A stretch of 21,659 nucleotides of DNA from a virus. Of this stretch, positions 13,095 through 20,675 are shown in pieces (the stretch's first letter is position 1; each line of letters starts with the position of its first letter). The notes beneath the pieces are model-generated. The model was not told where the DNA came from, made no database searches, and was given only the letters and a program-made list of their open reading frames with translations. The DNA lies in the IMG/VR virus record IMGVR_UViG_3300020456_000027, positions 1 through 21,659 of that record. One strand, written 5' to 3'. The position numbers and the translations under genes were made by a program.

Positions 13095-13777
13095 CTTTTG
13101 CGAGCCTCTAATTCTTTTTTCATCCATTGTTTGGCCTTATAATTCTGTACTGGCGCTGTAATAAATCTTCTTACTAACTTGCCAATTCTGTTCATTGTAA
13201 GAGTGACTAACTCTAAATCAGATTTATTGTTATCTACTACAATAAATTTAGCCATACCAAATAGTCTTTGAAACTTACCAATATTGTTTTGTACACCTTC
13301 CCAACTAGATTTTGTAATATACTCTGGGATGGTTCTTTCACGTCTGGCGTTTCTTGCCAATGCGACTTCTAAACTTGTATTAACAAATACCATATAACTA
13401 TCATAACCAAGTTGTTGCAACATGTTATGGTTTCTAGCAATTACATCATAATCTCTACCTGTGCTGTCAATTACTAAACCAAGTCTGCCTTGTACATATT
13501 TATCTAATTGTGAAATAGCAGTTTGTTTTGCACGGCTTCTAATTATGTTTCTAAAGTATTCTTCTTCGTCTGGCATACTTAAAGATAGGTTTGCTTTCTT
13601 TAAGTTTCTTTCAAATGTAGTATCTGAATTAACAACTTTTAAACCTGTACCTGCAAATGCTGATTGGGTTACAAATGATTTACCTGATCCAGGACCACCT
13701 GCTAGAAAGAACGCTTTGAATATACCTGGGTCATAAACACCTTCAGATAAATGTTGTATAAAACTATTGACCGCCAT
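13091..13777 (-). CDS. P-loop kinase (zeta-toxin-like/AAA-type fold), 228 aa
   Basis: Seen: Walker A GGPGSGKS (residues 27-34) after a hydrophobic strand (KAFFLA), VIDSTGRDYDV (about 101-111) as the second strand with an acidic residue, VFVNTSLEVALARNARRERT (130-149) as the base-binding/lid-like region with paired arginines, and FIVVDNN near the C-terminus. The layout is that of the zeta-toxin/nucleoside-kinase group of P-loop kinases. The N-terminus AVNSFIQHLSEGVYDPGIF carries a capsid-targeting-like peptide ending in L-S-E. The ATG at 13777 overlaps the adenylate kinase gene by 14 nt, and the stop overlaps the fusion gene (ATGA). There is no antitoxin partner, so a toxin-antitoxin role is unlikely. 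The substrate is unknown; end-phosphorylation of nucleic acid or phosphorylation of a small molecule are possibilities. Confidence 0.78.
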   Translation of the reverse strand: MAVNSFIQHLSEGVYDPGIFKAFFLAGGPGSGKSFVTQSAFAGTGLKVVNSDTTFERNLKKANLSLSMPDEEEYFRNIIRSRAKQTAISQLDKYVQGRLGLVIDSTGRDYDVIARNHNMLQQLGYDSYMVFVNTSLEVALARNARRERTIPEYITKSSWEGVQNNIGKFQRLFGMAKFIVVDNNKSDLELVTLTMNRIGKLVRRFITAPVQNYKAKQWMKKELEARKR

Positions 13778-14351
13778 TGTCTATCCTTCTTATAATTTCT
13801 TTTGCTGTTTCTTCAGGTGTACCACCCTCAGCAGTTACACTAATAAAGTTATCTTTTTTTCTAAAGTATTCTACAACAGGACCTGTTTCTCTTTTGTATA
13901 GTTCTATTCTGTTGTTTATAATCTCTTCCGTATCGTCTGCTCTACCTCTTGCAAGTAATCTACGTAATACTTCTTCTCTACTTACATCTAAAAATACTGC
14001 ATAATCATAACCTATTTCGTTCTTCTCCATGTCTTCAACTTGTTGCATATATCTAGGCCAACCATCTAATACATAACCTTTAGGTGACTTCTCAATTTTA
14101 TCTTTAATTAACTCTAATACTATTTGATTAGGAGCAAACTCACCTCTATCAATAATACTTTTTGCAATCTTACCTATTTCTGTTCCTTTTTCTACTTCTT
14201 TTCTTAACATGCCACCTGGGTAAATGTGAGTAATATCATATTCTTTAACAAGGTATTCTGTATATGTTGATTTACCTGAACCAGGTCCACCTAACATAAC
14301 AATTCTTTTACGGCCTATTTGTTCAAATATAAAATCTCTAAAACTTTTCAT
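13764..14351 (-). CDS. adk: adenylate kinase (short type)
   Basis: Seen: P-loop RIVMLGGPGSGKSTYTEYL (16-34), the NMP-binding helix with MLRKEVEKGTEIG (48-60), VLDGWPRYMQQVEDME (94-109) with the DG-[FW]-PR motif, and ARGRADDTEEIINNRI (134-149), the short lid with R-x-D-D of the LID-less class. These match adenylate kinase (ATP + AMP to 2 ADP), a cytosolic energy and nucleotide enzyme. The first residues MKSFRDFIFEQ are an added N-terminal peptide that a usual Adk would not have; it fits a capsid-targeting tag cut after I-F-E. The ATG at 14351 is in an ATGA junction with the ligase-like gene upstream. A UMP/CMP kinase would look similar, so nucleotide specificity is not certain. Confidence 0.88.
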   Translation of the reverse strand: MKSFRDFIFEQIGRKRIVMLGGPGSGKSTYTEYLVKEYDITHIYPGGMLRKEVEKGTEIGKIAKSIIDRGEFAPNQIVLELIKDKIEKSPKGYVLDGWPRYMQQVEDMEKNEIGYDYAVFLDVSREEVLRRLLARGRADDTEEIINNRIELYKRETGPVVEYFRKKDNFISVTAEGGTPEETAKEIIRRIDNGGQ

Positions 14352-15571
14352 CCTTTTATCCAGTTCTTAGCAAGTGTAAAGTTAGCAGTACTAAACTCTA
14401 ATCTATCTACTAGTTTTACTGCGTTGCCCATTCTATCTACAGCAACGTAGCCTTCAGGATTAGTTACTACAAAACCATTACCTTTTTGTAGAAATGTTCC
14501 CATTGATTTAATTTGATTCATTTTACTTACTAGAAAGTTCTTTACTCTTTGTAAAGTTACGTAACTAGCAATCGCAAAGTAAATATCGTTCTCATTGCTA
14601 TCAATGAATCTTAAACCATCGTTTTTTATTTGTTCGTATTTCTTTTTAGCATTAGCAGTTTTTCTTTTTGACACCTCGTCATCTAATACTTTAGCGTAAT
14701 ATGTTCTAAATTCTGATTGTAATTTTCTGACATTCTGTATAGATTGTCCTGCTCTTATTTGTGTATTAAAAAATATCTTTAATCTAGCACCGACAGATAA
14801 TAAATTAGTTTGTCTTTTTAATAATTCTAAAATTCTTTTACCTTTTGATATTGATCCCATTGCCATTCTTAACATACTATCATACTGAGCGCTTTCTGTA
14901 GTTGTAAATGTAGCAACACCAGATGAGTCTTTATAACTTGCGTCATCAAAAAATACTGCTGGCGTCTTTGCAAAACGATTTACATTGACGCCAAAACTTG
15001 CTTTTAAATTGGACATCTTTTTGCCTGTGTAAGAAGTGTGAAAGATGATACCTAGTTTAGCTCTTTTGATTTTTCTAGCAAGGTCAGTATTTTCTGGTAC
15101 AGCGTAAGTGATTGTATTAGGTGTAAATGCAATGGCATCCTCACCTCTTATAGATACGGACTTAATGTCGCCAGGTGTAAACAACAAGTCGCCTTGTACA
15201 ACACCTTTGATACCTAATTTTGGTAATTCTTTTAAACATACAGATAGTTTATCTACTAAACCACCTGCGTGATTTTTTCTAATGTCTGATTGTGTGTAAT
15301 TGATTTTAGGAGTTACGTTGAATACAGATTTTGATCCAACAAAAAATCTGCCGTTTTCAGGATTGACACCACAGAATACAGCAGGTGCACCATCCCATTT
15401 AACAGATACGTTTAACTTTCTACGAGATGAACCAATAAGCATGTTTCTTATAGATTTAAGAAACTCTACCGCATTGACACCACCTTGGTATCCGTTATTA
15501 ATAATTTCGTCTTCTAAATGTTCTAAATGAGTGTTCTTTGCCTCATTTAAGTATTGTTTAAAACTGTACAT
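14348..15571 (-). CDS. ligase-like nucleotidyltransferase-fold phage protein, 407 aa
   Basis: Start: ATG at 15571 with a GGGAG ribosome site 5 nt upstream; a longer frame starts at 15622 but would lie within the promoter. Seen: N-terminal tag MYSFKQYLNEAK; a conserved block KNTHLEHLEDEIINNGYQGG (12-31); SVKWDGAPAVFCG (56-68) with a K-x-D-G ligase-type motif I (Lys58); RFFVGSKSVF (75-84); GVVQGDLLFT (123-132), like ligase motif III; and KLGIIFHTSYTGKKMSN (172-188). The order K-x-D-G, then 'QGDLL', then 'GIIFH' resembles the catalytic core of DNA/RNA ligases and related covalent nucleotidyltransferases. I recall this as a conserved T4-like phage family (possibly DUF6267) without proven activity. 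Activity is inferred, not shown. It opens the cluster of tagged enzymes. Confidence 0.75.
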   Translation of the reverse strand: MYSFKQYLNEAKNTHLEHLEDEIINNGYQGGVNAVEFLKSIRNMLIGSSRRKLNVSVKWDGAPAVFCGVNPENGRFFVGSKSVFNVTPKINYTQSDIRKNHAGGLVDKLSVCLKELPKLGIKGVVQGDLLFTPGDIKSVSIRGEDAIAFTPNTITYAVPENTDLARKIKRAKLGIIFHTSYTGKKMSNLKASFGVNVNRFAKTPAVFFDDASYKDSSGVATFTTTESAQYDSMLRMAMGSISKGKRILELLKRQTNLLSVGARLKIFFNTQIRAGQSIQNVRKLQSEFRTYYAKVLDDEVSKRKTANAKKKYEQIKNDGLRFIDSNENDIYFAIASYVTLQRVKNFLVSKMNQIKSMGTFLQKGNGFVVTNPEGYVAVDRMGNAVKLVDRLEFSTANFTLAKNWIKG

Positions 15572-15589
15572 TTGTCTCCCACTATACCC

Positions 15590-15618
15590 ATTATAACAAA
15601 AAATATCGCTCTTGTCAA
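15590..15618 (-). promoter_or_regulatory. perfect sigma-70 consensus promoter for the ligase-like/adk cluster
   Basis: Minus strand -35 TTGACA (15613-15618), 17-nt spacer, -10 TATAAT (15590-15595): an exact consensus match with ideal spacing. Predicted start near 15583, giving a leader of about 12 nt with a GGGAG ribosome site before the ATG at 15571. It implies strong early or middle transcription by host polymerase. Confidence 0.85.
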
Positions 15619-15664
15619 GCAAAAAATATCAAATAATCCCATAATAAATCACTTCTTACTAGAC

Positions 15665-15672
15665 TATTTATA
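15665..15672 (-). promoter_or_regulatory. T4-type late promoter TATAAATA upstream of the ligase-like/adk cluster
   Basis: Exact TATAAATA immediately after the stop codon of the 392-aa gene (15673), in the 101-nt gap that also holds the perfect sigma-70 promoter. The cluster could thus be transcribed both early and late. Late expression would suit proteins that are packaged into the head. Confidence 0.65.
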
Positions 15673-16851
15673 CTATTTTGCTATTACAAATTTACCTGAT
15701 AGGGGAGTCCTTGATGTTATGTACTCAAACATCAATCTTAAAACTTTATTGCCTTCATCTTTTTTATTGTCTTTAAAAAACCTTTTAAGTATTGGCATAA
15801 CTTCGTTGATGACATATATGGCACTTATAGCACCTCTTTCAAAATCAAATCTTGGTTTATCTTTTCTTAAATATTCTATCTTTTTTAATGCGTCAAAGTA
15901 TTTTTGTTCACCTCTTTTATACTTGTCAAGTATTTGTTTTGCAACATCTGGATTTACAAAGTGTATAATTTCTGATAATACTTTCATAGAGCCAATTGAA
16001 CCACCTCTTGCCTCTGCCTTTGAGAATATAGCTTCTGCAACAAATCTTTTTGCACTAGGGTCATGTCTTAATTTTATATCACCACCAGACTCTAATAGTA
16101 TTCTCATATCTCTAGTATTACCTTTTGCAGGATACTTAACCTTCTTATATGGTTGCCAATCTGTTACACCTTTTATAGCAACTTTTTTGATATACTTTAT
16201 TTCTTCTTTTCTATCAAAGTTTACCATTTGTAGTATGGCTTCTTTTGTCGTTTTTTTAAGTGATAAAGGAAATAAATCACCACTATCTATTAGATCAGAT
16301 GTAATGATGTTAAGATTTTGAAAAGTATAGATTCTTTCTTTTGCACCTTTTAATTCTTCATGTAGTGCCTTTTTAGCTTTATCTGTTGCAAGGTATATAT
16401 CTGCAGGATTCCATTTGTTTAGATTACCAAATTTAGTTTGTGATTTATAACCTGACTTGTTTGCTATCTTAAATAACTTTTCTATAGTGCCCATTATTTC
16501 TTGGTCACCTCTATAGTAAAAGATGTCCTGAAAACCTTGTTTAGCGATTTTAAAATCAGGATCTATTTTAGTTATGTCGTTGATTAATTTTTTTGCAATC
16601 TGTAAAGATGATACGTACCATTTAGTATCTTTCTTTAAAAATAATTCTAATTCGTTTAGTGCTACGCCAGGTGTTTCAATGTTCTTATGAGCTGCCTTTA
16701 AAGTAGCGTCTGTTATTTGATTTCTAAAATCTGTATAATCAGGATACTTTTTAGGGTCAAATAGTTGATTAGTTCTTTGAACACCTATGTAATCTGCAAT
16801 TGAACAAAACAATGCCTGTGATGATTCTGCTAGTGTGGTTAAGTCTGCCAT
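15673..16851 (-). CDS. conserved T4-like phage protein, 392 aa, unknown function
   Basis: Seen: LAESSQALFCSIADYIG (7-23), FGNLNKWNPADIYLATDKAK (about 141-160), and the C-terminal block IKLRHDPSAKRFVAEAIFSK then AEARGGSIGSMK (about 258-289), followed by helices. 'WNPADIYLA' and 'LAESSQALYC' are patterns I recall from uncharacterised T4-like marine phage proteins. The WNPADI and acidic/lysine spacing around LRHDP...VAEAIF could suit a nuclease-like fold (PD-D/E-x-K type), but the catalytic set is not clear, so no activity is claimed. The ATG at 16851 lacks a good ribosome site nearby; the 8-nt gap after the upstream gene suggests re-initiation. It lies at the end of the replication run. Confidence 0.72.
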   Translation of the reverse strand: MADLTTLAESSQALFCSIADYIGVQRTNQLFDPKKYPDYTDFRNQITDATLKAAHKNIETPGVALNELELFLKKDTKWYVSSLQIAKKLINDITKIDPDFKIAKQGFQDIFYYRGDQEIMGTIEKLFKIANKSGYKSQTKFGNLNKWNPADIYLATDKAKKALHEELKGAKERIYTFQNLNIITSDLIDSGDLFPLSLKKTTKEAILQMVNFDRKEEIKYIKKVAIKGVTDWQPYKKVKYPAKGNTRDMRILLESGGDIKLRHDPSAKRFVAEAIFSKAEARGGSIGSMKVLSEIIHFVNPDVAKQILDKYKRGEQKYFDALKKIEYLRKDKPRFDFERGAISAIYVINEVMPILKRFFKDNKKDEGNKVLRLMFEYITSRTPLSGKFVIAK

Positions 16852-16859
16852 AGATATAT

Positions 16860-17153
16860 TTATCTACGGCCTCTGCTCCTTGCTGGAGAATTGTAGTTTG
16901 TTTTACCTTTATCTGCGATTTTTTCTTCTTCGGTTCTACAATCAAAGAAAGGTGGGAAACCAAAGACACCAAATGTCTTATGTTTGTTTTGAAATTTTGT
17001 AAGTTTCTTTACATCTTCCTCAAAGAAAGACTCTTGCAACACTAACTTACTAGGCATTTCAACGCAACGCCATATGATTTCGCCTTTTGACTTAACCATT
17101 TCTGTCTTGTAATAGATAGATGGTTTTCTTTTTCTTGCTGGTTTTTTCTTCAT
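16860..17153 (-). CDS. 97-aa basic protein, conserved in phages, unknown function
   Basis: Seen: a basic N-terminus (MKKKPARKRKPSIYYKTEMV), IIWRCVEMPSKLVLQESFFE then EDVKKLTKFQNKHKTFGVFG, the block FPPFFDC (66-72), and a basic tail ending SPARSRGRR. The order 'W--VE-PS---V---FFEED---L--FQN-----FG-FGFPPF' is a pattern I recall from small T4-like marine phage proteins. No function is known to me; the basic termini are compatible with nucleic-acid binding. The ATG at 17153 overlaps the stop of the SufT-like gene (ATGA), so it is co-translated in the replication run. Confidence 0.72.
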   Translation of the reverse strand: MKKKPARKRKPSIYYKTEMVKSKGEIIWRCVEMPSKLVLQESFFEEDVKKLTKFQNKHKTFGVFGFPPFFDCRTEEEKIADKGKTNYNSPARSRGRR

Positions 17154-17443
17154 AGATTCAGTATTAATTTAGCTTCTTCACTTAACATATCTCTACTAAA
17201 TGGTGGAGTATGTGTTAATATAATCTTTACATTACCTTCACCTGCTACACGTTCAGTAGCTTCTTTTATATCTTTGCTTATTTGATCTGCCATAGGGCAA
17301 AGCATAGAGGTTAGTGTGTGAGTAATTGTAACTTTATCTTCTTTTATATCAATGTCGTAAATCAGTCCTAAATTAAATACATCTACAGATGGCATTTCAG
17401 GATCATAAACCTTTTTTAGTTCTTCTATTATTTTATCTTTCAT
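17150..17443 (-). CDS. SufT/DUF59 (MIP18/PaaD-like) Fe-S assembly factor
   Basis: Seen: EELKKVYDPEMPSVDVFNLG then LIYDIDI (7-33), ITHTLTSMLCPMADQI (40-55) with the conserved Cys49, and LTHTPPFSRDMLSEEAKLIL (76-95), matching the DUF59 signature 'DPE-P-V-V-DLGLIY', 'TLT---CP', 'PP(W/F)---M-SEEAK--L'. At 97 aa it is a stand-alone single domain. Known: SufT/MIP18 proteins help mature Fe-S proteins, and phage copies have been noted in marine T4-like viruses. The gene's ATG overlaps the gp41 helicase stop (TAATG). Inference: it supports Fe-S enzymes, host or phage, during infection; the target is not visible here. Confidence 0.88.
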   Translation of the reverse strand: MKDKIIEELKKVYDPEMPSVDVFNLGLIYDIDIKEDKVTITHTLTSMLCPMADQISKDIKEATERVAGEGNVKIILTHTPPFSRDMLSEEAKLILNL

Positions 17444-18825
17444 TATACTTTAAAATCTGAAAACTTATCATACACGTCCACAGATTGTGGGCCTGATGGT
17501 TTCTCAATCTTCTCCTTACTTTCTTGGTTACTATCTACAATCTGTTGAGCAGATTGTTCTACATCATATAATCTCATCTTGCTTCTATCTACACCAATTA
17601 TAAATGCACGATTAACAGCAGGATCATTATAACGATTCTTTAATTGTTTAACTTTGATTTGACCAAGTTCTTCAAGTTCATCATTTGAAATAAGAGCAAA
17701 CATGAAGTCAGCAGTTGCAGGAAGACCAAAACTTTCTGAAGTATCTTCAAGCCCTACGTCACTTGATAGATAACCAGATCTGGTTGTTTGAGTAGCAGAT
17801 ACAATAGGTACATCATATTGTACTGCAAGACCTCTTAATTCTTCAGCAATTGCTTTTACATAAAAGTATGAGGATATATTGCCACCTTTAAATCTACTAC
17901 TAGAGCAAATGTTTAGATAGTCAATGAATACTATATCAGGTTTAAATGATTTCTTTAGGGCAAGTTCATCTATCAAAGATTTAAAATGACCTGCATGAGC
18001 AGCTGCCGTAGGATATTCTTTGATGATTAGTTGACCATTAATTTTGTTTTGTAATTTAGATGTTTTGTTATCGTATATTTCTTTTGGCATTTCATAGAGG
18101 TCATCTATGGTTACATCTAATAAGTTAGCGTCAATTCTTTCTGCGATACGTTCTTCAGCCATCTCTAAAGTTATATACAATACATTCTTACCTTGTGATA
18201 TAACACTACTAGCGAGATGACACATAAACAAAGACTTACCAACACCAGTACCTGCAAGAGCAACGTTAAGTGTTTTAGGTGGCAGACCACCTTTAGTTAT
18301 TCTATTGAAGTATGAAAGATCAAACTTTAATCTCTCCTCTGTTCTATGGTAATAATCAAATCGCTCATCTGTTTGAGCAAGATAATCATGCCCTATATGT
18401 CTATCAAATGAAACGCCAAGTGCTTGTGATAAGATACTAGGTATTGCTTCTGGTGTATGTTTCTTATCTTTACCATCTATGATTTTGATACCTTGTAATA
18501 CTGCATTGTACACAGCACGGTCTTTACAAAACTTTTCAGTTGTATCTAACAACCATTGTTGTTCAACTTCTTCGTGTTGTAAACTATTTAATAATGATTT
18601 TGTATTTTTATATTCGTCTTCGGTAAGTGTTTTGTTATTTGATAATTCAATTTCAATTGCTTCTTTTGTAGGGAGATTATTATATTTTACAACAAAAGCA
18701 TTTATGATATTAAATAGAGTTACCTCATCTCTATTTCTAAAGAAGTCAGGTTTGATAAATGGTAATGTTTTTCTTGTAAAATCTTCGTTGTAAATTAGAT
18801 TAGATAATAACGTCTTCTCAAACAT
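17443..18825 (-). CDS. gp41: replicative DNA helicase, gp41/DnaB family
   Basis: Seen: N-terminal helical domain (about 1-110), then a RecA-like hexameric helicase core: Walker A LAGTGVGKSLFMCH (190-203), NVLYITLEMAEERIAERIDA (214-233) with the glutamate-containing H1a-type motif, Walker B KPDIVFIDYLNI (295-306), the H3-type block VPIVSATQTTRSGYLSSDVG (about 341-360), and IGVDRSKMRLY near the end. This is the DnaB/T4 gp41 layout at a usual length (460 aa; T4 gp41 is about 475). It unwinds DNA ahead of the replication fork and works with primase and polymerase. The ATG at 18825 overlaps the 2OG oxygenase gene's end by 8 nt and has a GGAG ribosome site about 11 nt upstream. Confidence 0.92.
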   Translation of the reverse strand: MFEKTLLSNLIYNEDFTRKTLPFIKPDFFRNRDEVTLFNIINAFVVKYNNLPTKEAIEIELSNNKTLTEDEYKNTKSLLNSLQHEEVEQQWLLDTTEKFCKDRAVYNAVLQGIKIIDGKDKKHTPEAIPSILSQALGVSFDRHIGHDYLAQTDERFDYYHRTEERLKFDLSYFNRITKGGLPPKTLNVALAGTGVGKSLFMCHLASSVISQGKNVLYITLEMAEERIAERIDANLLDVTIDDLYEMPKEIYDNKTSKLQNKINGQLIIKEYPTAAAHAGHFKSLIDELALKKSFKPDIVFIDYLNICSSSRFKGGNISSYFYVKAIAEELRGLAVQYDVPIVSATQTTRSGYLSSDVGLEDTSESFGLPATADFMFALISNDELEELGQIKVKQLKNRYNDPAVNRAFIIGVDRSKMRLYDVEQSAQQIVDSNQESKEKIEKPSGPQSVDVYDKFSDFKV

Positions 18826-19384
18826 AATGTAGATAACTCCCTATAATATACTTTGGTTGATTGATTGGTTTCTGTCCTGCGTGTCTAAATGTCCACAATG
18901 GTGGGAATACGAGCACCTTACCTGCCTCTGGTTTAACTGATATATCGTAATCTGGAAATGTTGTTTCGCCGCCATCATTGTTATTTAAATACATAAAAAA
19001 AACTAAAAATCTTCTAGCACTATTATAGTTAGTCACATCTACATGTGTTTGGAATTCATCTTCGTTGTTAGGTTCATACTTCTTAAATCTTATCTGTTCA
19101 AAGCCAAACTTTTCTGGCCATTGTTTTAATGAGTCTATATTAACATCTTTTACATATTTGTCAACAACCTGTCGTAATTTAGGAAAGATTATATCTGCAT
19201 ATTCTTTCCAGTCTGAAAACATGTTAAGATTAATTTCTGTAAATGACATATGACCTTTTAAATTTGTTTTAGATTGTTGATGTTGCGAATCTTCAAACTT
19301 ATCAATAAGGTGTTGACATTGGTCCTTTTTAAGTACATTTTTGTATGTACATATATAATCACTTTTGAAACTTAATTTGACCAT
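18818..19384 (-). CDS. 2-oxoglutarate/Fe(II)-dependent oxygenase (prolyl-4-hydroxylase-like)
   Basis: Seen: double-stranded beta-helix metal motif FQTHVDVTNYN (111-121; His114, Asp116), FLVFFMYLNNNDGGETTFPD (126-145), and EAGKVLVFPPLWTFRHAGQK (153-172) with the distal His168 and a candidate 2OG-binding Lys178. All three iron ligands are present, so it is likely active. Known: these enzymes use 2-oxoglutarate and O2 to hydroxylate proteins, nucleic acids or small molecules; T4-like marine phages often carry several. The substrate is unknown. It lies between uvsX and gp41, with short overlaps on both sides (26 and 8 nt), so it is co-expressed with replication genes; a DNA- or protein-modifying role is possible but inferred. 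Confidence 0.9.
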   Translation of the reverse strand: MVKLSFKSDYICTYKNVLKKDQCQHLIDKFEDSQHQQSKTNLKGHMSFTEINLNMFSDWKEYADIIFPKLRQVVDKYVKDVNIDSLKQWPEKFGFEQIRFKKYEPNNEDEFQTHVDVTNYNSARRFLVFFMYLNNNDGGETTFPDYDISVKPEAGKVLVFPPLWTFRHAGQKPINQPKYIIGSYLHYV

Positions 19385-19646
19385 TCTCTAATTGTTTTTC
19401 TACGACCTCTACTAATATGTCGCCTATGTAATTTCTAAAATCAATACTTGTTGTATCAACATCATTAGGATTCTTTTTAATATCATAATCAAACTTTAAA
19501 GGCAGCTCACCTCTTTCATTTTCTTCCGAGGCAAACTTTACATGACCATATGTGTATATGATGTCTTTGTAAGGTCCTTCTACAATCTTTATACAACTAT
19601 AATCATCAACATCACGTTGAGCAAAGACGTATCTATTCTGTGCCAT
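19359..19646 (-). CDS. 95-aa protein downstream of uvsX, unknown function
   Basis: Seen: ATG at 19646, [20 protein letters not shown] then [20 protein letters not shown], with a C-terminal block [18 protein letters not shown]. The frame is open to 19736, but those upstream residues lie inside the uvsX coding region, and the start at 19646 gives a tidy 14-nt overlap with uvsX. No family is recognised; it is a small alpha/beta protein with the order 'V-I--GPYK-I-Y-YG-V', which I recall loosely from T4-like phages next to uvsX. Its last 26 nt overlap the oxygenase gene. It may assist recombination or replication; this rests on position only. Confidence 0.65.
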   Translation of the reverse strand: MAQNRYVFAQRDVDDYSCIKIVEGPYKDIIYTYGHVKFASEENERGELPLKFDYDIKKNPNDVDTTSIDFRNYIGDILVEVVEKQLENGQIKFQK

Positions 19647-20652
19647 AAAGGAATTCTTTTTTGGCTGCTTCGTCAATTTGAGTGAGAACATCTTTAGTAA
19701 AGAATTTATCAGGTTCATTATTGATAGTTTTAGCATATTGTTTACTTCCGTCAGGTAGTTCTATTCTTGTTGATACTGATTTAAATATACCATGTTTGAT
19801 AGCGAGTTCTAATAACCCATAGTACTTATCAAGGCCATCTTTGTATGTTAATCTTACATCAACCAAAGCATTCTCTTTTGTCAACCTTGACTTATAATTC
19901 TTACAATGAATAATATTACCAATGATTTCTTTACCATCTTTCTCTTTACGTTTAGATAGATACACGATATTACTAGCAGCGTATTTTAAACCACTACCAC
20001 CGCCCATCTCCTTTTGAGGAAACATTGAGCCGATAACATCATATGTATGATTGGTCATAATCATAGGTACTTTTGCTTTGCCAAGTTTTAAAGTCAATAC
20101 TCTAAATGCAGCTTTTACAATCTGCGACCTAGTCATATCTCTAGTTTCTTTACCTTCGGCAGTATCTTCCATTTCTTTTGTAGTAGATAACATACCTAAA
20201 CTATCTAATACAAACATTAGAGGTTTTCTTTTATCTTCACCTTGTTCTAGGTATTTGTCAATCACTTTGATTGATTGATGTCTAAACTCTTGTACTGTGG
20301 CAACTGGTACAATAACCATTCTGCTACTGTCTATACCACGACTTTCAACTAAATCTTTTGTTAACGCACTTTCTGATTCAAAGTAAATCACACCTGCGTC
20401 TTTGTTTTTATCTAAAAATGCTTTTACAATTCCTAATGCAAAGAAAGTTTTACCTGTTGCAGCTTCACCTGCAATTGCTGTAATTTTATTTGATGGCATA
20501 CCACCATAGATTGAACCTGATAGTAAAGCATTAAAGGCAAGGGAACCTGTATCAATAAACGAATCAACGTCACCTGCTTCTACACCCTCACTTACTAGTG
20601 TGGCATATTCATTACCAGTTTCTTTTATTATATCTTTTAAAAAATCACTCAT
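19633..20652 (-). CDS. uvsX: UvsX-type RecA-like recombinase
   Basis: Seen: N-terminal helix, then [20 protein letters not shown] (37-56), Walker [17 protein letters not shown] (59-74), [20 protein letters not shown] (88-107) with the RecA-like catalytic Glu region, Walker [14 protein letters not shown] (143-155), and the L1/L2-like DNA-binding region around [20 protein letters not shown] and [20 protein letters not shown]. Known: T4 UvsX coats single-stranded DNA and pairs homologous duplexes in recombination-dependent replication and repair. At 339 aa it is shorter than T4 UvsX (about 390) but close to marine T4-like versions. The ATG at 20652 has an AAGGAG ribosome site 8 nt upstream and follows a perfect sigma-70 promoter. 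Confidence 0.93.
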   Translation of the reverse strand: MSDFLKDIIKETGNEYATLVSEGVEAGDVDSFIDTGSLAFNALLSGSIYGGMPSNKITAIAGEAATGKTFFALGIVKAFLDKNKDAGVIYFESESALTKDLVESRGIDSSRMVIVPVATVQEFRHQSIKVIDKYLEQGEDKRKPLMFVLDSLGMLSTTKEMEDTAEGKETRDMTRSQIVKAAFRVLTLKLGKAKVPMIMTNHTYDVIGSMFPQKEMGGGSGLKYAASNIVYLSKRKEKDGKEIIGNIIHCKNYKSRLTKENALVDVRLTYKDGLDKYYGLLELAIKHGIFKSVSTRIELPDGSKQYAKTINNEPDKFFTKDVLTQIDEAAKKEFLYGTE

Positions 20653-20675
20653 ATTAATTCTCCTTATGTGTATGT

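Noticed and set aside
13095-13127. Upstream extension of the NTase-NMNAT gene to an ATG at 13127
   Set aside because: It would overlap the P-loop kinase gene by more codons and place 11 residues before the capsid-targeting-like MRFKDFIKE; the ATGA junction at 13094 is the better start.
13091-13777. Zeta-toxin type toxin-antitoxin system
   Set aside because: Only the P-loop kinase fold is present; no epsilon-like antitoxin is adjacent and the neighbours are tagged enzymes in a phage operon.
15572-15622. Upstream extension of the ligase-like gene to 15622
   Set aside because: The added residues fall inside an exact sigma-70 promoter, and the ATG at 15571 has a good ribosome site and the shared N-terminal tag.
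15554-16321. A 255-codon plus-strand open frame opposite the 392-aa gene
   Set aside because: It is the antisense shadow of a gene with recognisable conserved blocks, it overlaps the promoter region, and it is rich in Ser/Leu/Phe as expected for the reverse complement of AT-rich coding DNA.
16852-16870. GATAAATA-type sequence before the 392-aa gene as a late promoter
   Set aside because: It differs from TATAAATA in the first base and overlaps the end of the preceding coding region; too weak to call next to three exact matches.
19647-19736. Upstream extension of the 95-aa gene into uvsX
   Set aside because: These codons lie within the well-conserved end of uvsX; the ATG at 19646 gives a normal short overlap.
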